Below, one piece after another: positions 5,224 to 12,704 of a stretch of 12,704 nucleotides of DNA. The position numbers and the translations under genes were made by a program. Numbering within the stretch: the first letter of the stretch is position 1; every line of letters starts with the position of its first letter. The notes below the pieces were generated by a model that did not search any database, was not told the origin of the DNA, and saw nothing but the letters and a program-made list of their open reading frames with translations. The DNA lies in assembly GCA_910588595.1 (NCBI GenBank), contig CAJUQU010000090.1, positions 1-12,704 on the forward strand. The letters are read 5' to 3'. Source of the DNA: an uncultured Lachnospiraceae bacterium (lineage in GTDB: Bacteria > Bacillota_A > Clostridia > Lachnospirales > Lachnospiraceae).

Positions 5224-6564
5224 ATGAACAACAAATTTGTAAGAACCATAAATTGGATCATCTATTCACTGATTGTATTTATAGCCTCGAATTTTTATGT
5301 GATCAAAAGTGTGACAAGCCTGTACTGGCTCTTCCTTCTACTATATGCCATTGTCAATATCTTTCCCACATTTGCCCTCCCCCGCACCAAGCGCCTCAAA
5401 ACCTGTGCAAGAGGAAATTCTCTGCTCATAGAGTTTCTGGGCTCCTCTGTCTTGTCTGCCCTTCTATTCATCCTCAGCCTTGCCGGATTGGTCGTGGTCG
5501 AAAATATGTTTGATAATCCAAAACTCTGGATCATCAACACCCTGTTTGTTATCGTACTGGAATCGATCGTGTTCTGGAACGGCATGCTGCGCGTCTTTTT
5601 CTCCTCGGAACAGCTCGGGATCAAAACGCGAGTGCTCGCCCTCGTCTGCGGCATGATACCGATCGTGCATCTCTTCGTGCTCGGAAAAATGATCCGTCTC
5701 GTATCCGGCGAGATCACTCTGGAAAACCAGAAGATTATCACTGATGAGAAGCGGTGTGCACAGCGAATCTGCGCCACAAAATATCCCCTTCTCATGGTGC
5801 ATGGCGTCTTTTTCCGCGACTTTCGCTACTTCAACTACTGGGGACGTATTCCCAAGGCACTTGAGACAAACGGCGCAAAAGTTTTCTATGGAGAACACCA
5901 GTCCGCAGCATCGGTCGAGACCAGTGGTCATGAGATCGCAGCCCGAATCCTCGAAATCGTCGCGGAGACAGGCTGCGACAAAGTGAATGTCATCGCGCAC
6001 TCCAAGGGAGGACTCGACTGTCGGCGCGCGCTGCATCTCCCCGGCGTCGCGGAGCATGTCGCCACGCTCACGACCGTCAGCACGCCGCACAGAGGCTGTG
6101 AGTTCGCAGACTATCTGCTCACCAAGATCCCGCAGGCGGAGCAGCGGGCAGTGGCAAAAGCCTACAACGCTGCACTGTTAAAGCTTGGCGATCCCAACCC
6201 AGACTTTCTGGCGGCAGCCCACGACCTCACTGCCGCCTTCTGCAGGAATTTCAACGAGGAGTATCCCGATATACCAGGCATACTGTACCAAAGTGTCGGT
6301 TCCAAACTCAACAAAGCGGGCAGCGGACGCTTTCCCCTGAACTTTACCTATCACCTTGCCAGATACTTTGATGATGCAAATGACGGTCTTGTCGGTGAAA
6401 AGTCCTTTCCATGGGGAGAATCTTTTGAGATGCTCACCGTAAACGGAACGCGCGGCATATCACATGGCGACATGATCGACTTAAACCGCGAGAACATCCG
6501 GGAATTTGATGTCCGGGAATTTTATGTACAGCTCGTTGCAAAATTAAAACAGAGTGGGTATTAG
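5224..6564 (+). CDS. Multi-pass membrane alpha/beta-hydrolase (lipase/esterase)
   Basis: This 446-residue protein has two parts. Residues 1-160 carry about five hydrophobic helices (10-28, 32-51, 66-91, 101-122, 134-154). Residues 185-446 form an alpha/beta-hydrolase of the lipase type. LLMVHGVFFRD (189-199) is the oxyanion strand and VIAHSKGG (256-263) the nucleophile elbow with Ser260. STPHRG (286-291) follows, DANDGLVGEKS (384-394) holds the likely Asp387, and GISHGDM (411-417) gives His414. The STPHRG and NDGLV segments recall bacterial lipase family I.5 (Bacillus/Staphylococcus); those enzymes are secreted and lack such a helical block. ATG 5224 is chosen with AAAGGAA 10 nt upstream and the promoter at 5139-5168. 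It is divergent from the lipid operon and ends in a 3-nt overlap with aroA. It probably cleaves acyl esters at the membrane; the substrate and the face it works on are unknown. Confidence 0.85.
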   Translation: MNNKFVRTINWIIYSLIVFIASNFYVIKSVTSLYWLFLLLYAIVNIFPTFALPRTKRLKTCARGNSLLIEFLGSSVLSALLFILSLAGLVVVENMFDNPKLWIINTLFVIVLESIVFWNGMLRVFFSSEQLGIKTRVLALVCGMIPIVHLFVLGKMIRLVSGEITLENQKIITDEKRCAQRICATKYPLLMVHGVFFRDFRYFNYWGRIPKALETNGAKVFYGEHQSAASVETSGHEIAARILEIVAETGCDKVNVIAHSKGGLDCRRALHLPGVAEHVATLTTVSTPHRGCEFADYLLTKIPQAEQRAVAKAYNAALLKLGDPNPDFLAAAHDLTAAFCRNFNEEYPDIPGILYQSVGSKLNKAGSGRFPLNFTYHLARYFDDANDGLVGEKSFPWGESFEMLTVNGTRGISHGDMIDLNRENIREFDVREFYVQLVAKLKQSGY

Positions 6565-6579
6565 CAGTCACCACTCTGT
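6541..6579 (-). terminator. Intrinsic terminator of aroA, overlapping the end of the lipase gene
   Basis: ACAGAGTGG (6549-6557) and CCACTCTGT (6571-6579) form a perfect 9-bp stem with a 13-nt loop. On the minus strand it is followed by TTTAATTT, a good U-rich tail, so it should end aroA transcripts. On the plus strand no T-run follows, so it would serve the lipase transcript less well. Both genes' stop codons lie in the loop. Confidence 0.7.
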
Positions 6580-7880
6580 CTTGCACACAGCCTGTCGAAC
6601 ACTTCAAAATAGTCCTCAAACGTTTTCCTGCAGCACATCGGATCTGCGATCCCGATCCCATCTACCCTCAATCCGATCAGCGCAAATGCCATCGCCATAC
6701 GGTGATCGTCATAAGTCTGCACGACTGCAGACCTCGGTGTGCCGGGCTGGATCGCCACAGCGTCCGTTTCCTCCTCGCAGGAAATCCCCAGTCTCGTGAG
6801 CTCTGTCACGATCGCATGGATACGGTCTGACTCCTGCAGTCTGATATGCCCTATGTTCTCGATCCGTACTTCCCCGTCCGCAAAGGGCGCCAGCGCCGCA
6901 AGCGTCATGGACTGGTCTGAGAAATCCTTCATATCCACGGTGATGCCTTTTAACCTGCCGCCCTCAGCCCCCCGCACTTCGATGCCCTCGGAAGTATCGC
7001 TGACTGTACACCCCATCTGTGCCAGCACCTCTAAAAATCTCAGATCTCCCTGCATACACTCCCGCGTGACATGCCTCACCACAGTTCTTCCGCCCGTGAG
7101 TGCCGCCGCCGCATAGAAATAGCACGCTGCGGACACATCCGGCTCAATCTGGCAGCAGCCCGGCTGGTATGCAGCAGCACTCTGTACTGTGTATTCCACG
7201 CCGTCAAAATCAACTTTCACCCCAAACTGTTCCATTATCCTGCGCGTGATCCGCACATACGCGCCGTCTTTGCGCTCACTTGTGATCCCAATGCGAAGCC
7301 CCTGCTTTATCATCGGAGAGACCAGCAATAAAGCACTTAGAAACTGTGTGCTCTCGCTGATATCCAGTTCTAATTGACACATCTCGTGTGTGGGAATCCT
7401 GCCGCCGATCCCCCGGATCCGAACAGGCAGACAGCCTTCCCTCTCAAGACAGCTGATCTGTGCCCCCATACTCTCCAACACCTCAAAGAGCGGTCTCATA
7501 GGACGTTTTTTCATCTGTTCCGAGGCATTCACCACAAAGGTTCCCTCTGCCATCGCGAGCATGGCTGTCAGAAATCTCGCAGCAGTCCCCGCACTCCCGA
7601 CATAGATCTCACCCTCTGTGACGGGAATCTTTCCGTTGACCCCATCGACTATGACAACTTTTGCTGCCTCGTCAATCTCCGCCCGCAAGCCCAGAGACTG
7701 CAGCGAGCTCAGAAAATTCCTCGAGTCATCGCTGAACAACACCCCCTTTAGTGTTGTCCTGCCGTCTGCAAGCGCTGCCATCAGAAGCGCCCTGTTCGTC
7801 ATGCTCTTGGAACCTGGCACCTCGACCACCCAGTCGACCGGTGCAGCAGATTTTCGTACTTTATATACATTTTCCTTCAT
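6561..7880 (-). CDS. aroA: 3-phosphoshikimate 1-carboxyvinyltransferase (EPSP synthase)
   Basis: This 439-residue protein joins shikimate-3-phosphate and phosphoenolpyruvate to make EPSP, the sixth step to chorismate and the aromatic amino acids, in the cytoplasm. Visible family motifs include PGSKSMTNRA (22-31, Lys25), GSAGTAARF (95-103), SESTQFLSALL (175-185) and SDQSMT (321-326, Asp322). LQESDRI (348-354, Glu350 and Arg353), DDHRMAM (391-397) and RKTFEDYF (418-425) complete the set. The length matches the family. The PEP-site loop differs from the classic NAGTAMRP: Asn is Ser, Met is Ala and the final Pro is Phe. I chose ATG 7880, with AGAGGG 9 nt upstream, over an in-frame TTG at 7904. 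No other aro gene is nearby, so it stands alone, possibly with its own weak promoter at 7926-7953. Its stop overlaps that of the convergent lipase gene. Confidence 0.96.
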   Translation of the reverse strand: MKENVYKVRKSAAPVDWVVEVPGSKSMTNRALLMAALADGRTTLKGVLFSDDSRNFLSSLQSLGLRAEIDEAAKVVIVDGVNGKIPVTEGEIYVGSAGTAARFLTAMLAMAEGTFVVNASEQMKKRPMRPLFEVLESMGAQISCLEREGCLPVRIRGIGGRIPTHEMCQLELDISESTQFLSALLLVSPMIKQGLRIGITSERKDGAYVRITRRIMEQFGVKVDFDGVEYTVQSAAAYQPGCCQIEPDVSAACYFYAAAALTGGRTVVRHVTRECMQGDLRFLEVLAQMGCTVSDTSEGIEVRGAEGGRLKGITVDMKDFSDQSMTLAALAPFADGEVRIENIGHIRLQESDRIHAIVTELTRLGISCEEETDAVAIQPGTPRSAVVQTYDDHRMAMAFALIGLRVDGIGIADPMCCRKTFEDYFEVFDRLCARQSGDC

Positions 7881-7925
7881 TTTGTGCTGCCCTCTTTCCT
7901 TCAATGTGCAGAAAATCCTTGCCGG

Positions 7926-7953
7926 ATCACAATTGATATTTAGGAACTGTCAA
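7926..7953 (-). promoter_or_regulatory. Possible promoter of aroA
   Basis: On the minus strand a perfect -35 TTGACA (7948-7953) is followed 16 nt later by TGTGAT (7926-7931), a 4-of-6 match to the -10. It would give a leader of about 40 nt before ATG 7880. The -10 is weak, so this is tentative. Confidence 0.35.
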
Positions 7954-7984
7954 ACAATTGCTGCACGCTTTATTCCTCTCTCAT

Positions 7985-8006
7985 ACACACGAAATTTATC
8001 GTGCGT
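7985..8006 (-). other. Hairpin between the chemoreceptor gene and aroA
   Basis: On the minus strand ACGCACGA and TCGTGTGT can form an 8-bp stem with one G-U pair and a 6-nt loop. It lies 44 nt past the chemoreceptor stop. No U-run follows, so it is not a typical intrinsic terminator; it may be a processing or stability element, or a factor-assisted end. Confidence 0.35.
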
Positions 8007-8050
8007 CATATGCAAGGTTAATTCTTAACAGTTCTTTATTGTTGAATGAA

Positions 8051-10108
8051 TCATTTAAGTGTAAATTTGTTGACGATCTCCCCCAGGCTCCCTGCCATTT
8101 TCTTATTATCTTCCGACTGCTTCTGAAGTTCAACAGCAACAGCCGCCGTCTCTTCATTCTTCTTCACGATCCCGGCGATCGAACATCCGTTCTCTCCTGA
8201 TATATTCTTCACATTCTCAATATTCTTTGTAATATGCCGCACGGATTCCTCAACTTCCTCTACAAAAACATTTAATTTTTGAATATCCTGCATTATATTT
8301 TCAACGGAAACATTATAATTCTTTGCCAGATAAGCAAATTCTTCAAAGTTCACCAGTACACTGTTTTCCATATAATCCATAATTGTCTGAATGCACTCAT
8401 TGACATACTCTATGCTTTGATTTGATGAATTGCAGACATTCTGGATATCCGAAGCTGTGTTTTTTGATATCTCAGCCAGTTTACCGATCTCCCCTGCAAC
8501 CACGGCAAAACCTTTCCCGGCCTCTCCTGCCCTCGCAGCTTCTATGGACGCGTTCAATGATAACAGATTTGTCTGATCCGCGATCTCGAGAATACTTGCA
8601 ACCATGTTATTAATCTGCGACAGACTTTGAAGACTATCCATTGCCTCGCTTACTTTTTTCTTTGACTCTTGAAGCTGCCCTTTGCTTTCATAAAGTGTTT
8701 CGTTTGCTTTTTCACGCATATTTACAGAACCGTCATGCATCGCCCGCCCTGATTCTCTGCTATTCTGAAGATGGCTAACAACCTCGTTAACTGAATCAAG
8801 TATCCTACTGATCTCTTCATTGATTTTCTCAATGGCTGCATTTACATTTTCAATACTTGCCGAAAGTTCTTCCGCTGCCGAAATATTATCCGTTACACCA
8901 TCTACAAGTTTCTCCGAAAACTCATTTGTTGAATATATTTTTTCATTCAGTTCAAGACAGCACTCCTTCATCGTTCTGAGTATGCTCCGCAGTGAATCGA
9001 TCACAATGCCGGATGCCTGTGCTATTCCCCCAAGGTCATCTTTCCTGTTTACATACTTCTTAATGTCATAGTCATCACTGATATCACAATGCGCTATTCT
9101 CAGCAGCATTTTCCCAATAGGTGTGAGCGGTCTCATTGAAACTGATATGATCACATATGTAGCCAGCGTGAGCACTGCGAGCGCGGCAACGCAGATAATC
9201 ACCATATCCCTCTTATTTTTATTGACACTTGCAAAGATCTCAGCTGATGAATCCGTCATAATAAACAGCCATCCTCTGTTTGATACAAAATGATACGCTG
9301 AGATGTACTCTGTTCCGTTTTCTGTATATTCCATAAAAGAGGTCATATCCGTGGAGGCGTCAGTTCCTTTTAATGACTCCATTATCTCTATGATATGCTC
9401 CTCCTCTGCCTTTATCCCCAACATATCCTCGTCATGATGAAATATGTAGTTCCCTGTATTTGTGTCAACCAGATAATACTCTGCATTATCCAGTCCCGCT
9501 GTGGGGAGATTGTCGAGCATTTCTTTTAACCTGGTAATATAAATCCCGCCGCCCACCAGGCCTATGGGGCTGCCATTTTCATCACAGCAAGCGCGATACA
9601 TGGAAATAATCTGTTTCCCGCTTGCAGGCGAAAAAATAAATCCGGTATTGTATACTCCGTCAGCCTCTAACATTGCATTTTGCAACTGCTCTAATGCGGC
9701 TCCTTCCCGGGTATATATGCCTGCGACATTGGAATTTGTATGTGCCAATACATGCGTATCCCACTCACTGACATAAATCCCTTCCAGATTATCTATGTCA
9801 GCACTAAACACTTCAGTATAACGCTGAGCCGCTGCAATTGCCGCTGGATCAGCCGGATCATGCAGCAGATCTGTTATATCGCCGGCCCTGCTGTAGGCAG
9901 TGAGATACCCTTCTACTTCCCTTACATAATTCTCAATGATCTGTGAACGTTCATCCACCATTGTCTCCATACTGTCAACTGTAATCTGCCGAATATTGGC
10001 TGTATTGGTATAACTTGCAAAGCCATACAATACCAGCAGCACGATCGTCTGGATTGTCATAACCAAAATGGATATCATGACGGATACTTTGATTTTCCTG
10101 TCTTTCAT
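8051..10108 (-). CDS. Methyl-accepting chemotaxis protein with dCache sensor domain
   Basis: This 685-residue transmembrane chemoreceptor has TM1 at about residues 9-31 and an extracellular double-Cache-type sensor at about 40-295. The sensor includes IYVSEWDTHVLAH (111-123), FSPASGKQIISMYR (159-172) and GLVGGGIYI (183-191). TM2 lies at about 302-322 and a HAMP-like linker at about 325-378 (RPLTPIGKM...DDLGGIAQ). The cytoplasmic signalling helices follow. The conserved CheA/CheW-contact hairpin tip is IADQTNLLSLNASIEAARAG (509-528). The C-terminus ends NKFTLK with no CheR-docking pentapeptide. ATG 10108 has GGAGGT 8 nt upstream. It would sense a small extracellular molecule and control the CheA kinase; the ligand cannot be named. 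No flagellar or che genes are in the window, so it is an orphan receptor by location. Its leader carries the repeats described at 10109-10412. Confidence 0.95.
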   Translation of the reverse strand: MKDRKIKVSVMISILVMTIQTIVLLVLYGFASYTNTANIRQITVDSMETMVDERSQIIENYVREVEGYLTAYSRAGDITDLLHDPADPAAIAAAQRYTEVFSADIDNLEGIYVSEWDTHVLAHTNSNVAGIYTREGAALEQLQNAMLEADGVYNTGFIFSPASGKQIISMYRACCDENGSPIGLVGGGIYITRLKEMLDNLPTAGLDNAEYYLVDTNTGNYIFHHDEDMLGIKAEEEHIIEIMESLKGTDASTDMTSFMEYTENGTEYISAYHFVSNRGWLFIMTDSSAEIFASVNKNKRDMVIICVAALAVLTLATYVIISVSMRPLTPIGKMLLRIAHCDISDDYDIKKYVNRKDDLGGIAQASGIVIDSLRSILRTMKECCLELNEKIYSTNEFSEKLVDGVTDNISAAEELSASIENVNAAIEKINEEISRILDSVNEVVSHLQNSRESGRAMHDGSVNMREKANETLYESKGQLQESKKKVSEAMDSLQSLSQINNMVASILEIADQTNLLSLNASIEAARAGEAGKGFAVVAGEIGKLAEISKNTASDIQNVCNSSNQSIEYVNECIQTIMDYMENSVLVNFEEFAYLAKNYNVSVENIMQDIQKLNVFVEEVEESVRHITKNIENVKNISGENGCSIAGIVKKNEETAAVAVELQKQSEDNKKMAGSLGEIVNKFTLK

Positions 10109-10155
10109 AAACTGTTACCTCCATATTCCCTTTGCTGTTTTCAAACATTATCCAA

Positions 10156-10209
10156 TTCCACCGCTTCGAGGGCACTCCAATCAGGATCGTGAACCCTTCC
10201 ACCGCTTCG
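10156..10209. repeat. Two 13-bp direct repeats in the chemoreceptor leader
   Basis: TTCCACCGCTTCG occurs identically at 10156-10168 and 10197-10209, 41 nt apart. The repeat lies 48-101 nt before the chemoreceptor start codon. It could be a regulator binding pair, part of a folded leader or a remnant of a dispersed repeat. Confidence 0.55.
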
Positions 10210-10346
10210 GAGCTTGACAGCGCCTAAATAATTGCCTCAAAATTATTTTTATGACAAAATAAGGTTATTTATTTTATTATACATCAAAATGCGCAGTTTT
10301 ACCATCATTTTATCAATAAATCGAGTATGGAAATGCATTTTCGCTC

Positions 10347-10383
10347 AAAAAGAGACTGTCCTTTAACGAAAAAGAACAGTCTC
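10347..10383 (-). terminator. Intrinsic terminator of helD
   Basis: On the minus strand GAGACTGTTCTTT pairs with AAAGGACAGTCTC in a 13-bp stem (one G-U) around a TTCGTT loop, followed by five T residues. It starts about 30 nt past the helD stop, so helD transcription should end here and not continue into the chemoreceptor gene. Confidence 0.85.
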
Positions 10384-10412
10384 AATGCAACTTCTCTCAC
10401 AGGTCATCACTC

Positions 10413-12479
10413 TCACTGCACCACAAACAGCTCATGCAGCGCTCTCGTGGCAGCGACATACAGCAGCTTTGCAAGCTTTGGATTCTCCTTGTACCCCTGC
10501 AGATCCGGTTTCCACAGGAGCACACAGTCAAATTCAAGACCTTTTGTCTCCGGCACAGAGAGCACCATCACCCCCTTGCTGAACCCGCTCTTGTCAGAGT
10601 CCGTGAGCTGGATCTGACGTGCAAGGCGCTTCGTGACCGCCTCCTTCTCCTCAGCTGAAAAGCAGATAACTGCCATCGTCTCATATCCCTTCTGGCGCAT
10701 TTCTGTCAAGATCTCCACAGAAATGCCAGCCGCCTCCTCCAACGAGATGCTCTCCACAAAATGCACCGGTTCACCGTGTCTGATGACAGGTTCGATCTTG
10801 TACGCGCCTCTCGAGGCACTGCTCAGGATCTTTCCCGCAAAATCCGAGATCTCGATCGTATTTCTGTAGCTTTTTGCCAGCACACGGAAACTGTCCGTAC
10901 TGCTGCTAAAGATCTTCTGCCGCATGTCATGCCACTCGTTCATGCCGCACTCATAATTGACGTTCTGAGACACATCGCCCATGATGGTAAAAAAGCATTC
11001 TGGCAGCACTGTCCGCAGCGCATAGTACACGATCGGACCAAAATCCTGCGCCTCGTCGATAAAGATCTGCCCAAACTCTTCATCCGGCTTTCTCTGCAGG
11101 GTTCTGTAATAGATGATCAGCATCGCCGCGATGTCGTACACATCAAACACACCGCGCGCAACCTGCTCAGCCACAGGTGCCATATCAATATAGTACGTCT
11201 TTCCGTACACTTCCAGAAACTGCAGATACAGGCTTACCACGCTGCCCTTGTAACAGTATTTTGAGAAATGGTTTTTGTACTGCGCAAGCTTCTTCTGGTA
11301 AATGCCGACTTCCTCGCGCCCCTGGCACTGCAGTTTGATACGGTTTCGAAGCCGCTCATCGAGCGTCAGCAGAAGACGGTTGATCGAATAGGCGGGATTC
11401 CCCTTGATAAAATCATCATTGTTTTTCTGGGACAGGAGCATACCGATCTCCTCATCACACACAACACAGTTGCCGAGAATATGGCTGCGCAGGCGCTGCA
11501 GGTGCTGTTCCAGCTCCGATGCAAAGAGCATCTTGCTCTTCCACGCAAGTCCCGGTGACGACGGTATGATCTTATACTTTTTCTTCCACTCTTTTTTCAA
11601 CAGATGTGCCAGAAGTTCGTCCATCCGCATATGCTTCACATCATATACATCCAGCTCCGGGAGACCGCCTGTTATATAGTCGATCAGGATATCACTCCCT
11701 CCCACGATACAGAACTCATTGGACATAAAGCGCTCTTTATAATTGTACATAATATAAGAAATCCTGTGCATCGCTACCGTGGTCTTCCCGCTTCCGGCAA
11801 CTCCCTGTACGAGAATGTTGTGGAACGGGCTCTCCCGTATGATCTCGTTTTGTTCCTTCTGTATCGTAGCGATGATATCCCCGAGCACGGCATCCCTGTT
11901 CTTGCTCAGATACTTTACCAAAAGCTCATCATTTGCCGCCACATCGCTGTCATAAAAACCCTGCAGGCGTCCTCCCTCAATATCATACGTTCGTTTGAGA
12001 TTGAGGTCAATGCGGTATTCACGCCCCTCTCCATCCCTGTGACTGTCCGGAATGCTGTACGTACCCTGCCCGATCTCATTTTCGTAATACACACTGGAGA
12101 TCGGCGCGCGCCAGTCCACGATCTCCACATTGATCTTATTGCGCAGGACACCATGCTTTCCAATGTAGATCGACTCGAACAGCCGCTCGTCCAAATTGCG
12201 GTAATCGATCCTGCCAAAAAACGGCTTGTCATATGCCGCCTGGTTTTTGTTCAGCTGGTTCAGACTGTGCTCCTCCAGGCTCCTGGAAGTCACCATCTGG
12301 TCATACAGCTCGACATTGCCGCTCTGCACTGCGTCAAACAGCTGCTTTGTCTCCTTGTGACGCGTTTCGTACTGCCGCTCATACTCCTTTATGTTGGAAG
12401 CGATCAGCGACCTGCATTCTCTTAGATGCGCTTCCTCCTTCTGCCATTCCTTGTTTTCCGACGTTTTGTTCTCCGACAT
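10413..12479 (-). CDS. helD: HelD-type RNA polymerase-recycling ATPase (UvrD/Rep-like)
   Basis: This 688-residue protein is in the HelD size range, a little shorter than the 774-residue Bacillus subtilis protein. The N-terminus (about residues 10-80) is a charged, helical coiled-coil arm. In HelD this arm enters the secondary channel of RNA polymerase and helps pull stalled enzyme off DNA, powered by ATP. Superfamily 1 motifs follow in order: GVAGSGKTT (226-234, Walker A), FIDEAQD (473-479, Walker B), MGDVSQ (500-505), KSYRNT (536-541), VPETKGLEFD (642-651) and LYVAATRA (673-680). A true UvrD/PcrA would be similar in length but lacks this N-terminal arm and begins near Walker A. The start is ATG 12479. 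Its RBS is weak (AAAGG 12 nt upstream), and an in-frame leader reading frame stops 3 nt before it. It has its own promoter (12644-12672) and terminator (10347-10383), so it is monocistronic apart from the leader. Confidence 0.92.
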   Translation of the reverse strand: MSENKTSENKEWQKEEAHLRECRSLIASNIKEYERQYETRHKETKQLFDAVQSGNVELYDQMVTSRSLEEHSLNQLNKNQAAYDKPFFGRIDYRNLDERLFESIYIGKHGVLRNKINVEIVDWRAPISSVYYENEIGQGTYSIPDSHRDGEGREYRIDLNLKRTYDIEGGRLQGFYDSDVAANDELLVKYLSKNRDAVLGDIIATIQKEQNEIIRESPFHNILVQGVAGSGKTTVAMHRISYIMYNYKERFMSNEFCIVGGSDILIDYITGGLPELDVYDVKHMRMDELLAHLLKKEWKKKYKIIPSSPGLAWKSKMLFASELEQHLQRLRSHILGNCVVCDEEIGMLLSQKNNDDFIKGNPAYSINRLLLTLDERLRNRIKLQCQGREEVGIYQKKLAQYKNHFSKYCYKGSVVSLYLQFLEVYGKTYYIDMAPVAEQVARGVFDVYDIAAMLIIYYRTLQRKPDEEFGQIFIDEAQDFGPIVYYALRTVLPECFFTIMGDVSQNVNYECGMNEWHDMRQKIFSSSTDSFRVLAKSYRNTIEISDFAGKILSSASRGAYKIEPVIRHGEPVHFVESISLEEAAGISVEILTEMRQKGYETMAVICFSAEEKEAVTKRLARQIQLTDSDKSGFSKGVMVLSVPETKGLEFDCVLLWKPDLQGYKENPKLAKLLYVAATRALHELFVVQ

Positions 12480-12482
12480 ATT

Positions 12483-12632
12483 TTACCCATACCTTTCCAG
12501 AAACATGAACTGTTCCTCACCCGCATCTTTGCAGGTTTGTACATGTACTTCCTGTCCGAAGCCGCAAGCCTCTTCTGACAGGGTTGCATATTGTGACCAC
12601 TGGGAACCGTAAAATGTGACTTTACAATAACC
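12483..12632 (-). pseudogene. Coding-like leader frame before helD, without a normal start codon
   Basis: Between the helD promoter and its ATG is a 49-codon open frame ending in TAA at 12485-12483, 3 nt before and in frame with the helD start. Its last 45 codons look coding: VTFYGSQWSQYATLSEEACG opens the stretch and GEEQFMFLERYG ends it. No ATG, GTG or TTG occurs until a Met near the end. A TAAGG motif lies 10 nt before a GTC codon (12618-12620), where a start would be expected. It may be a small gene that lost its start codon, the tail of a decayed gene, or chance. I recognise no family. Confidence 0.35.
12552..12581 (-). other. Hairpin in the helD leader
   Basis: CTGTC and GACAG, then GAAG and CTTC inside them with one mismatch between, can form a 9-pair stem with a 10-nt loop in the helD leader RNA. 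No U-run follows. It lies within the coding-like leader frame. Confidence 0.3.
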
Positions 12633-12643
12633 TTACAAATAAA

Positions 12644-12672
12644 ATTATAACTTGACAGTTGAAAGTTCTCAA
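12644..12672 (-). promoter_or_regulatory. Promoter of helD
   Basis: On the minus strand TTGAGA (12667-12672, 5 of 6) and TATAAT (12644-12649, perfect) are 17 nt apart. Transcription would start near 12637, giving a leader of about 158 nt before helD. Confidence 0.7.
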
Positions 12673-12704
12673 AAAAATAACCCTTTCGCATAAATCTATG
12701 GTAT

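Larger units (their letters stand above)
10109..10412. other. Intergenic region between helD and the chemoreceptor gene
   Basis: This 304-nt stretch holds the helD terminator (10347-10383) and then an AT-rich part (about 10215-10320). That part has a TATAAT-like box on the minus strand (10276-10281) whose -35 partner is poor. A GC-richer leader before the chemoreceptor contains two copies of TTCCACCGCTTCG, at 10156-10168 and 10197-10209, 41 nt apart. In the leader RNA, GGCGCT and AGTGCC could pair around the upstream copy. I recognise no known riboswitch. Two minus-strand frames are open across it, but neither has a convincing start or family. Confidence 0.45.

Noticed and set aside
5464..6090. 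A 208-codon minus-strand open frame
   Set aside because: It is antisense to the lipase, which has a full catalytic set. The composition is charged and His-rich in a way typical of shadow frames.
9975..10202. Minus-strand open frame starting with GTG before the chemoreceptor
   Set aside because: It runs out of frame into the chemoreceptor start, has no RBS and matches no family. The open frame comes from the repeat-containing leader.
10109..10260. A riboswitch (c-di-GMP or other) before the chemoreceptor
   Set aside because: Such switches often precede receptors, but I could not match the c-di-GMP I or II cores or any other class I know.
11604..12425. A 273-codon plus-strand open frame
   Set aside because: It is antisense to helD, with no recognisable domain and no start signals. 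The helD motifs on the other strand explain the sequence.
1..12704. CRISPR arrays, insertion sequences, tRNA or rRNA genes
   Set aside because: I saw no regularly spaced repeat array, no transposase motif and no tRNA- or rRNA-like segment.

Overview
The window looks like chromosomal DNA of a Gram-positive anaerobe of the Clostridia, most likely a Lachnospiraceae-type gut bacterium. The reasons are strong GGAGG-type ribosome binding sites, sigma-A-like promoters, a HelD RNA polymerase-recycling protein, an oxygen-sensitive B12-type radical SAM enzyme and a dCache-type chemoreceptor. This assignment is inferred from gene content; there is no rRNA or tRNA gene here to fix it.

Layout. Positions 1-480 hold the start of a membrane-anchored protein of unknown function and a 59-residue hypothetical protein, both on the minus strand. 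Positions 481-699 are a divergent intergenic region. A 78-residue Cro/C1-type regulator follows on the plus strand (700-936), with a palindrome over its promoter. Positions 911-4950 are a tightly packed five-gene minus-strand operon. In transcription order it encodes a PlsC-like acyltransferase, a B12-binding-domain radical SAM enzyme, a CDP-alcohol phosphotransferase, a circularly permuted papain-fold (NlpC/P60 or LRAT-like) protein and a LicC-like nucleotidyltransferase. Three of its four junctions overlap by 14-20 nt. The promoter is at 4992-5020, with a 16-bp palindrome at the expected transcription start.

A multi-pass membrane lipase (5224-6564, plus) is read divergently from this operon. 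It converges on aroA (6561-7880, minus), and the overlapping stop codons of the two genes lie in the loop of a terminator-like hairpin. Upstream of aroA on the minus strand are a methyl-accepting chemotaxis protein (8051-10108) and helD (10413-12479). helD has a clear promoter and terminator and an odd coding-like leader.

Working together. The five-gene operon reads as a lipid or head-group pathway. The nucleotidyltransferase would activate a phosphorylated alcohol to its CDP derivative, and the CDP-alcohol phosphotransferase would move the phospho-alcohol onto a lipid. The PlsC-like enzyme would acylate a lipid precursor, and the radical SAM enzyme and permuted papain-fold protein would tailor it. 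I do not recognise this combination as a characterised pathway. It is the best candidate in the window for an undescribed system. The substrate and product cannot be read from the sequence.
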